The notes beneath the pieces were generated by a model. The model had not been told where the DNA came from and did no database searches. It worked only from the letters and a program-made list of their open reading frames with translations. Below, piece by piece: positions 57,781 through 64,000 of a stretch of DNA of 64,000 nt. The stretch's first letter is position 1; each line of letters opens with the position of its first letter. This DNA is from Peptoniphilus mikwangii (GTDB taxonomy: Bacteria; Bacillota; Clostridia; Tissierellales; Peptoniphilaceae), in assembly GCF_000468535.1 (NCBI RefSeq), contig NZ_AUQY01000005.1, positions 267,343 to 331,342 of the forward strand. Direction: 5' to 3'. The translations under genes and the position numbers were made by a program.

Positions 57781-58905
57781 TTATATGTCTATATCTGATT
57801 TTATAAATTCATCATATAGAGAGCTTTTTGTTTTTACACCAAGTTCTTTAAAGCTTTCGTCAAGTGCTTTATACATTGCTTTAAAGTTTTCTCTATCTAT
57901 GTTGTGTCCCATGTGTCCTATTCTGAAAATTTTCTCTGCCATATTTCCCACACCTTTTGAAATTACGATATCTCTTTTTCTCATTTGTTCAAGTATATTT
58001 TCACTTGTTATATTTTCAGGAGTTTTTACTGCTGTCAGCGTATTTGAAAAGCTGTCTTTAGGGTATAATTCAAAACCGCACTTTAAAAATATTTCTCTTG
58101 TATTTTCGGCATATTTTTTGTGAATAGTTACAAAGTCACTGTTTAGTGCCTGATTTATCGCCTCATCCATTGCATATATTAAATTTTCATTCATTGTATA
58201 TGGAAACGGCGCACTTTTGAAGTTGTAGTAGTTTTTAAAATTCATATAGTAACTTGGCACTTTTTCGGTTCTGTTTTTAATTTTTTCTTTTGCTTTTTCG
58301 GATATTGTAATGATTCCTATGCCCACAGGTGCTGAAAGGCATTTTTGACTTCCGCCGATAAGTACATCGACATTAAAGTCGTCAAAATTGATATATTCTC
58401 CCGCGATTGCGGAAACTGAATCTACTATTGTGAGAATTCCATATTCCTTTAGAAGTGAGCAAATTGATTTAATGTCATTTGTTATTCCCGATGGAGTTTC
58501 ACAGTGAACCATTGTTGCAATTTTAAAGTCATGGTCCTTTTTTAAAAATTCTCCAAGTTCATCTACATTTATTCCCTTTTCAAAGTCCGCTCTATATTTA
58601 TAAGCTACTCCTCCGAAATTTTCAACGTAGTCGGCAAATCCTTCTCCAAAAAAACCGTTATAGATTACAAGAACTCTCTCTCCCTTTTCCATAAGAGAGC
58701 ATATTGAAGCTTCAAGACATATTATAGCTTCTCCGAGCATAAAGAAGGAAGTTGCTTTTGTATGTAGAAGTTTAGAGATTTTATTTTCACATTCTCTGTG
58801 AAATTTTTCGTAATTTGGATCAAGATCCGGATTAGTTTTTGATTCTCCCATTTTTTCAAGAACTTTTTTATCTATTGATGTAGGTCCTGCACATAGTATC
58901 TTCAT
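57781..58905 (-). CDS. Class V aminotransferase (alanine-glyoxylate/serine-pyruvate type)
   Basis: 374 residues. Alpha-family class V aminotransferase: LCAGPTSIDKKVLEKM at the N terminus, VHCETPSGITNDI, TIVDSVSAIAGEY, and PLP-lysine GGSQKCLSAPVG. Related to PucG/AGT-type enzymes that use glyoxylate or pyruvate. Exact donor unknown. A minus-strand promoter TTGAAT-16-TATAAT (58969-58942) lies upstream. Confidence 0.88.
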   Translation of the reverse strand: MKILCAGPTSIDKKVLEKMGESKTNPDLDPNYEKFHRECENKISKLLHTKATSFFMLGEAIICLEASICSLMEKGERVLVIYNGFFGEGFADYVENFGGVAYKYRADFEKGINVDELGEFLKKDHDFKIATMVHCETPSGITNDIKSICSLLKEYGILTIVDSVSAIAGEYINFDDFNVDVLIGGSQKCLSAPVGIGIITISEKAKEKIKNRTEKVPSYYMNFKNYYNFKSAPFPYTMNENLIYAMDEAINQALNSDFVTIHKKYAENTREIFLKCGFELYPKDSFSNTLTAVKTPENITSENILEQMRKRDIVISKGVGNMAEKIFRIGHMGHNIDRENFKAMYKALDESFKELGVKTKSSLYDEFIKSDIDI

Positions 58906-58980
58906 TTTATACCTCCTGTTAAAATTTTATGTACATATATAATTATAGTTTTACATTTAAAATATTCAAGTATCTTTACG

Positions 58981-59009
58981 TTGAAAAAGTGGTAAAGCTA
59001 AGATATAAT
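58981..59009 (+). promoter_or_regulatory. Promoter of the YqfO-like gene
   Basis: -35 TTGAAA (58981-58986), 17-bp spacer, -10 TATAAT (59004-59009). Its position shows that the coding region starts after 59009. Confidence 0.6.
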
Positions 59010-59027
59010 CTATTTGAGGTGATGATT

Positions 59028-59348
59028 TTGCAAAAACATTTAAAGGTAGAAGTTTTTATTCCAAAAGAATATGTAGTTAAAGTTGCAAATGCCCTTAATG
59101 AGAGAGATATATTAAAAGAAGGTCACTATGATTATGTCTTTGCGCTAAGTGAAGTTAGGGGACATTTTAGACCTATTGAGGGAGCAAATCCATTTAATGG
59201 GGAAATCGGAGTTGTAAGTGAATTAGATGAAGTAAAGATGGAATTTAGAATTAGAGAAAATGATTTGGCAGATGTAAAGAGAATTATCGAATTGAATCAT
59301 CCGTATGAAGAACCTGTTGTAAACGTATATGAACTTATAGATTTATAA
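59028..59348 (+). CDS. YqfO/Nif3-associated PII-like domain protein (COG3323-like)
   Basis: 106 residues from a TTG start with GAGG eight bases upstream; ATG 59022 is only two bases from it, and the frame extending to 58929 lies across the promoter. Conserved pieces: VEVFIPKEYVVKVANAL, LSEVRGHFRPIEGANPFNGEIG, HPYEEPVVNVYEL, typical of the PII-like insert of YqfO proteins found as stand-alone proteins. Function unclear; possibly metal-related. Confidence 0.78.
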   Translation: MQKHLKVEVFIPKEYVVKVANALNERDILKEGHYDYVFALSEVRGHFRPIEGANPFNGEIGVVSELDEVKMEFRIRENDLADVKRIIELNHPYEEPVVNVYELIDL

Positions 59349-59369
59349 AGAAAATTTTAATAAAGGTAC

Positions 59370-59403
59370 AAAAATAGAACTTGAAAAATCAGGTTCTATT
59401 TTT
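59370..59403 (+). terminator. Terminator of the YqfO-like gene
   Basis: AAAAATAGAAC/GTTCTATTTTT stem plus TGA/TCA inner pairs (one G-U), then T-rich. Confidence 0.8.
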
Positions 59404-59467
59404 AATATTTTTATTTGATTATCTTGGTTGAATATAGTGAAGTTTATAAAGTGCAAATATTGTAAAA

Positions 59468-59490
59468 AATAACCTGCAGTTGCAGGCTAT
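59468..59490 (-). terminator. Terminator of the SH3/TPR protein gene
   Basis: CCTGC-AGTT-GCAGG core (59473-59486) extended by AATA/TATT, six A upstream on plus strand giving a U-run on the minus strand; overlaps the stop. Confidence 0.75.
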
Positions 59491-61067
59491 TTTTTTATTT
59501 CCATTAACTTATTTGAAATCCATCCGTTAAATGTTTCTCCTGTTATAGCATTTTTTGCTTCTACATTACACCAAATTCTTTCAAGACCTTCTATTTTAGT
59601 ATCTTTAATGTAAAGATCAGAATCAAGAGGAAGAACTGTAATTACATCGGCATCAAGAGAAGGATTATTTCTAAGATTCGCATTTTCTTCTGTTACCTTT
59701 TGATAGGTATTTAGAAGACCTTCAGCTTTTTTTGCCATTTCCGCTCTGTTTTTGTCAAATTCGGGACTTTCCTCAAGGCTTTCTGAAACTGTCGGTTCAT
59801 CTTTTGTTTGAGATTTTTTAATGGTGTCTTTAATTTTTTGAGCATTTGCAGATTCCGGCACTATTTTCAGATATTCATTTACTATGTCTATAGCTTGTTC
59901 AAAATTTCCGTTATCAAGTGCCTTAACCGCTTTTTCTAAAATTATGTTTTCAAGCTCATTTATTTTATCTTGAGATTTTGAAAAATTTAGAGTATCTTCG
60001 GGAATAACTTCTTTAAACTTTGTAACGGCAACAAGGTATGAGCCGTCTAATATAAAATTATTACCCGCATCAAATGCAAGCTGAGATTCAATTAGTTTTT
60101 TTGCTTTTTCAATAAGTAGCTCAACTTCTACTTTATCAGATTCTTTTAGAGTATTTAGTTCGTCAAGTGCTTGTTGATATTTTCCGGATGCTAAAAGAGC
60201 TTTTGCATTATCAAGTACATGATCCGCTTTGAATTTTCGTGTGAATGAGAATGCAAACATACCCATCATTAATACAAGAACAATTAAGAGTATGTAAGAG
60301 ATACTTTTTAAGAAGATCATAAAACTATTTCTCGGTTTTTTCTTTGAATTTTCATTTACTCTTATTTGTTCAAGAATGTCTGTTGTAGGAGCAATTTTTG
60401 AAAGATGAGTTTGTGTTAAATTAGTTGTCATTTCAGTTACTTCACAGTCATCCGATTCAGATGAATTTGAAATCAAACTCATAATTTTCATATTTATTAG
60501 AGGCTCTGTTAAATTGTTCAATATAAAGTTTTTATTTCGATTACAATGTCTACATTCTTGAGTTTCTTTGGAATTAAATGCACCGCAAACACATCTCCAT
60601 CCATTTATTAAATTTTCTCCATAGTTTATTATTTCAGGACCGAGCAGTTTTTTTATTTTTTTCTGTTTTTCATCCGTTATAAGTGCAAGAGTATAAGGCT
60701 GTTCCTTTGTTTCATCAAGGACAATCTCCTTGCCGTCTGCTGTAGTATACGATTTAATTCTGATTTCGATTGCACGTGCATCTTTAAATCTGTCGTCAAT
60801 TTTAAACGGTTTTACAAAGTAGATTTTTTGAGGTTGAATATCGACAGAATCTATTTGATAGTAAAATTCCGTTGAGTTAAACAGATAATTGTCATCCAAA
60901 TTTTTATATATTACTGTAAATGAAATTTTTAAAACTTCGATATCAGATAAATTTAATACATCAACTGCAATGTTTAAATCGCTTGTAAGCTCTGCACGTA
61001 TAATTTGCAATGTTTGATTTAGATTTAAGCGCACAATAGTAGGCAGAGTTTGAAAATTTTCATTCAT
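59487..61067 (-). CDS. Zinc-ribbon / TM / TPR / SH3 protein
   Basis: 526 residues. An N-terminal beta-rich region (1-150), zinc ribbon (C159, C161, C172, C175; CVCGAFNSKETQECRHC), a linker, one membrane helix (about 250-275), a periplasm-facing helical TPR-like region (about 290-430; YQQALDELNTL, FEQAIDIVNEYLK), and a C-terminal SH3-like domain (LNTYQKVTEENANLRNNPSLDADVI ... WCNVEA). Probably senses or binds cell wall, with zinc ribbon in the cytoplasm. ATG at 61067 after GGGTGATTAT is preferred. Function not known. Confidence 0.78.
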   Translation of the reverse strand: MNENFQTLPTIVRLNLNQTLQIIRAELTSDLNIAVDVLNLSDIEVLKISFTVIYKNLDDNYLFNSTEFYYQIDSVDIQPQKIYFVKPFKIDDRFKDARAIEIRIKSYTTADGKEIVLDETKEQPYTLALITDEKQKKIKKLLGPEIINYGENLINGWRCVCGAFNSKETQECRHCNRNKNFILNNLTEPLINMKIMSLISNSSESDDCEVTEMTTNLTQTHLSKIAPTTDILEQIRVNENSKKKPRNSFMIFLKSISYILLIVLVLMMGMFAFSFTRKFKADHVLDNAKALLASGKYQQALDELNTLKESDKVEVELLIEKAKKLIESQLAFDAGNNFILDGSYLVAVTKFKEVIPEDTLNFSKSQDKINELENIILEKAVKALDNGNFEQAIDIVNEYLKIVPESANAQKIKDTIKKSQTKDEPTVSESLEESPEFDKNRAEMAKKAEGLLNTYQKVTEENANLRNNPSLDADVITVLPLDSDLYIKDTKIEGLERIWCNVEAKNAITGETFNGWISNKLMEIKK

Positions 61068-61368
61068 ATAATCACCCTTATTCATTGCAAATATTATATA
61101 ATATAACAATTAGGTTTTCAAATTTTGTTATGCAAATAAATTAAATTTTATTTTAAAAATTATTTCTTTTGAAGTTTCAATCATATGAAAAAATTATATT
61201 ATCTAAGATAAATAACAGAAAGATTTTAGGCGATTAAAAAGGGCTATATTGTAGCCCTTAGAGTGTGGATAAATTATATATTTTTGTATCTTATGTATTT
61301 CAATTATTTTTTATCAACTCGTATATTTTTTCATCTCAACCGAAGTGGAGAGAACTATTTTTTTCTTC

Positions 61369-61457
61369 TGTCATCTCGACCGAAGCGGAGAGATCTCTAT
61401 TCTTCTGACAATGTATGAGATTTCTCCATTTCGGCTACGCCTCCAGTCGAAATGACA
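61369..61457. repeat. MITE-like hairpin repeat, copy 2
   Basis: TGTCATCTCGACCGAAGC ... CAGTCGAAATGACA outer arms and GGAGAGATCTC ... GAGATTTCTCC inner arms; 89 bp, near-identical arms to copies 1 and 3. Confidence 0.85.
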
Positions 61458-61587
61458 AGGAAGGGAATCTGACTGTTTTTCAATCAAAATGACAAGGAGA
61501 CAATGTCATCTCGACTAAACGCTGAAGGCGTGCATGGAGAGATCTCTTACATATATCATTTATCATAATTACATTTCTTTCATTGCT

Positions 61588-61634
61588 TATGAGGGGGCGA
61601 AGGGAGTTGCGATTCTCCCTCATGCCCCCTCATA
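61588..61634. repeat. GC-rich hairpin between repeat copies
   Basis: TATGAGGGGGC/GCCCCCTCATA outer 11-bp arms and AGGGAG/CTCCCT inner arms. It stands out by its GC content in an AT-rich genome. Could be a small RNA, a terminator-like structure or part of a mobile repeat. Confidence 0.6.
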
Positions 61635-61712
61635 CTCCCCCATTACACCCTTAAAACGCGTTTATTATTCTTTGTTTGTGTGATTTTTTCCATTTCGGTA
61701 TTTTTTCTCTTT

Positions 61713-61830
61713 TGTCATCTCGACCGGAAATGAACGAAACAAAGTGGAGTGAATTGTAGTGGAGAGATCTATTTTTTCTGAGATTGTATGAGATTTCTCC
61801 ATTTCGGCTGCGCCTCCAGTCGAAATGACA
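61713..61830. repeat. MITE-like hairpin repeat, copy 3
   Basis: Longer form, close to copy 1 (both have a TGAACGAAAC insertion). Outer arms TGTCATCTCGACCGG and CAGTCGAAATGACA; inner arms GGAGAGATCT and AGATTTCTCC. Confidence 0.85.
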
Positions 61831-61987
61831 AGGGAGTGAGTCTGACTGTTTTTCAATCAAAATGACAAGGAAGGGAAACTAATTGCCTCTAGTCGAAATT
61901 ACAAGGAAGGGAAAACTAACCGCCTTCATTCGAAATTACAAGGGAAAAATTCCAAGTCCTGCCAAATGCGACTGAAAAGTATTCTTC

Positions 61988-63070
61988 TTAATCTGCTTTA
62001 TTAAAAAATTTTTTGATTTCAGCAATTAATTTTTTATTATCTTCTTCATTTAAAATACAAAATCTGAAATATTTTTCGTTTAAATTTTTGAAGCTTGAGC
62101 AGTCTCTAATTACCATAGCTTTTGTCAAAAGGTGTTCTCTTAAATCGTGAGCAGCAGCATCTGTTAAAATTTTACATAAGATAAAGTTGCCTTCTGATTT
62201 AAAAACTTTTATTTCAGGCATAGAAGAAAGTTCTCTCAATAAATAGTTTCTTTCTCTTTTGATAAATTCAAACACATTGCTTTGGTATTTACTGTCGGAG
62301 AACATAACTCGTCCCATGAGATCGGCAAAAATATTTATTCCCCAAAGCATTGAGTTTTCATCTAGTTTCATCCTTGTGTCTTCGTCTGAAGTAATTCCGT
62401 ATCCGAGTCTGATTCCGGGAGCTGCAAAAAATTTGCTGACTCCTCGTATTACAAACAGATTTTTATATTTTTTAGTAAGCGGTATCGATGAAAAATTATT
62501 TTTATTTGTAAACTCAACATAGGTTTCGTCAAGAAGCAGTTTTACATCTGTAGACGAAAGTATTTTTTCAATTTGCTCTCTTGATAAGATTGTTCCTGTC
62601 GGATTGTTGGGATTTGCAAATGTAAGCAGTTCTATTTTTTCGGTATTGACAGTTGAAATTAGATTATCAACATCAACTTCAAAGTTATTCTCTTCTGACA
62701 AATTATAAAAATATATTTTTGAGTTGTGTTTTTTCAGTTCATTTTCATATTCACTGTAGCATGGAGAAAACAACATTGCTTTTTTAGGTTTGACAAGCGC
62801 TGTGTATTCTCTGATTAACTGCGTTGTTCCGCTACCCAAGAAGATGTCGCTTTGGTCTGCGGATGTGAATTTTGAGATTTCTTCTTTAAGTGCATAGTAT
62901 TTAGAATCAGGATATGCACTTACAAGTTCCAAATTATCTTTTAAATATTGTATTGCTCTTTTTGAAGTTCCAAGAGGATTTATATTGGAAGAAAAGTCCA
63001 ATATTTCCTTTGGGTTAAAATTATATTTTCTTGAAAGCTCAAATATATTTGCGCCGTGATTGTCTTTCAT
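61988..63070 (-). CDS. CobD/HisC-like PLP aminotransferase (threonine-phosphate decarboxylase type)
   Basis: 360 residues. Starts with DNHGANIFELSRKYNF and LDFSSNINPLG, typical of CobD; AYPDSKYYALKEEISKF; ANPNNPTGT; PLP-lysine VIRGVSKFFAAPGIRLGYG. CobD makes the aminopropanol linker of cobalamin, yet no other cob gene is seen nearby, so a HisC-like or other role is possible. The ATG is at 63070. Confidence 0.85.
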   Translation of the reverse strand: MKDNHGANIFELSRKYNFNPKEILDFSSNINPLGTSKRAIQYLKDNLELVSAYPDSKYYALKEEISKFTSADQSDIFLGSGTTQLIREYTALVKPKKAMLFSPCYSEYENELKKHNSKIYFYNLSEENNFEVDVDNLISTVNTEKIELLTFANPNNPTGTILSREQIEKILSSTDVKLLLDETYVEFTNKNNFSSIPLTKKYKNLFVIRGVSKFFAAPGIRLGYGITSDEDTRMKLDENSMLWGINIFADLMGRVMFSDSKYQSNVFEFIKRERNYLLRELSSMPEIKVFKSEGNFILCKILTDAAAHDLREHLLTKAMVIRDCSSFKNLNEKYFRFCILNEEDNKKLIAEIKKFFNKAD

Positions 63071-63150
63071 ATTATCGCCCCTATATCTATTTAATACTCT
63101 ACAAAAAATAATTGTAGTGTTATAATTATTATAGCATTGGAGGAGTATTT

Positions 63151-64000
63151 ATGAATATATTTTTAAATGATTATAATGATTTATGCCATGAAGAGGTTTA
63201 TAAAAAGTTAGCTTTGGTAAATCAAAAGGGAAATGCAGGGTATGGAAATGACGAATATTGTGAAAGAGCTAAGCAGCTTATAAAGAAAGATTTAAAAAAT
63301 GACAATGTTCACATAGAGTTTGTAAGCGGAGGAACTGTTGCAAATATTATTGCAATCAGTGCAAATCTTCTTCCGTATGAATCTGTAATTGCAGCTGCAA
63401 GCGGACATATTACAGGTCATGAGGCAGGTTCAATTGAAGCTACGGGACATAAAATAGAAATAATTAATACGGAAGACGGAAAGTTAAATGATATACTCCT
63501 TGAAAAGAAAATTGATGAGCTTACGGAGGAATATCATACTGTTCCTAAAATAGTATATATATCACAAACTACGGAACTCGGCTCAGTGTATAGTTATGCC
63601 GAAATTGAAGATATTTATAATGTGTGTCTTGAAAGAGGACTGTATTTGTATATTGACGGGGCAAGGATGGCACATGGTCTTGCAGCATCAGATATTGAGA
63701 TTGAAGATTTGTGTAATATCTGCGATATTTTTACACTTGGCGGAACTAAAAATGGAGCGATTTATGGAGAAGTTCTTGTGATAGTTGAACCGGAGCTTAA
63801 ACAAAACATTAGAAATTTTATGAAACAAAGAGGCGCTGTAATGGCAAAAAGTTTTGCAATAGGAGCTCAATTTGAGGCGCTATTTGAGAATGGACTTTAC
63901 TATAAACTTGCAGATAAAGCTTATGATATGAGTGTTAAACTTGTAAGAGAATTAAAAAATATAGGTGTTAAATTTTTTAAGGCACCTGAAAGTAATCAGG
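63151..64000 (+). CDS. Low-specificity threonine aldolase family protein, 5' part
   Basis: A frame open from the ATG at 63151 (GGAGGAG just upstream) to the window edge, about 283 residues. Motifs: FLNDYNDLCHEEVYKKL at the N terminus, GNAGYGND, FVSGGTVANIIAISA, DGARMAHGLA and the PLP-lysine LGGTKNGA. Splits threonine to glycine and acetaldehyde. Truncated by the end of the window. Confidence 0.9.
   Translation, partial: MNIFLNDYNDLCHEEVYKKLALVNQKGNAGYGNDEYCERAKQLIKKDLKNDNVHIEFVSGGTVANIIAISANLLPYESVIAAASGHITGHEAGSIEATGHKIEIINTEDGKLNDILLEKKIDELTEEYHTVPKIVYISQTTELGSVYSYAEIEDIYNVCLERGLYLYIDGARMAHGLAASDIEIEDLCNICDIFTLGGTKNGAIYGEVLVIVEPELKQNIRNFMKQRGAVMAKSFAIGAQFEALFENGLYYKLADKAYDMSVKLVRELKNIGVKFFKAPESNQ

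Larger units (their letters stand above)
61068..61987. other. Intergenic region full of hairpin repeats
   Basis: About 920 bp without a supported gene. It holds two full copies of the MITE-like repeat (61369-61457 and 61713-61830), several partial arms (61331-61356, 61481-61498, 61504-61547, 61854-61868, 61887-61905, 61927-61942), and a GC-rich hairpin (61588-61634). Two overlapping apparent ORFs (61651-61860) come from repeat copy 3 and lack ribosome sites. Confidence 0.75.

Noticed and set aside
61651-61860. Two overlapping minus-strand ORFs
   Set aside because: Generated by the hairpin repeat copy 3, with no ribosome sites and no protein family resemblance.

Overview
The window is about 64 kb of low-GC DNA (roughly 30 % GC by eye) from an anaerobic, Gram-positive-type Firmicute (Bacillota). 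The gene order around the origin, the small genome style, the SLH and IPKTG surface proteins and the sodium-pump decarboxylase subunit fit the Tissierellia/Peptoniphilaceae group (Parvimonas- or Peptoniphilus-like). I could not fix the genus from sequence alone. The chromosomal replication origin lies inside the window, between dnaA (leftward) and rpmH (rightward). Most large genes are transcribed away from it on both sides.

Left of the origin, mostly minus strand: the 5' two thirds of a 16S rRNA gene with tandem promoters; msrAB; a long run nnrE, MATE exporter, GNAT, DnaD-like and DnaI-like primosome genes, an aminotransferase and a small membrane protein. Next come a plus-strand YerB-like lipoprotein and a very large sortase-anchored adhesin (about 2,700 residues, seven near-identical Cna-B repeats) whose signal peptide is in another frame. 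After that are a five-gene operon proC, pfpI, P1 peptidase, ECF pantothenate-type transporter and coaX; split chromate transporter genes; DUF975/DUF1576 membrane genes; and then the conserved dnaA-dnaN-yaaA-recF-gyrB-gyrA block, which ends in an rsbV-rsbW-sigma partner-switch module.

Right of the origin, mostly plus strand: rpmH-rnpA-yidD-yidC-jag, an XpaC/TelA pair inserted before mnmE-mnmG-rsmG, two palindromes that look like variant parS sites, parA-parB, a PhzF-family gene, a small membrane protein, and an SLH-domain surface protein with a duplicated novel domain. Further right are HutG-like, OadB plus a 39-residue OadG-like subunit (not a long ORF), a B3/4 protein, a holin-like protein, DUF6176, a class V aminotransferase, a YqfO-like protein, a zinc-ribbon/TM/TPR/SH3 protein, a CobD-like aminotransferase and a threonine aldolase that runs off the end.

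Items most worth a second look: (i) the frameshift that separates the giant adhesin from its signal peptide; (ii) an RsbW homologue that has lost its ATP-binding motifs; (iii) parS-like sites with a changed half-site, embedded in long perfect hairpins beside parAB; (iv) two genes whose only well-placed start codons are ATT/ATC, both in the context TATTATC; (v) a possible pantothenate or CoA salvage operon with a P1-family peptidase; (vi) a family of hairpin (MITE-like) repeats in two intergenic regions; (vii) a two-fold repeated, transporter-like DUF1576 protein. All functional calls come from reading motifs; no database search was run.
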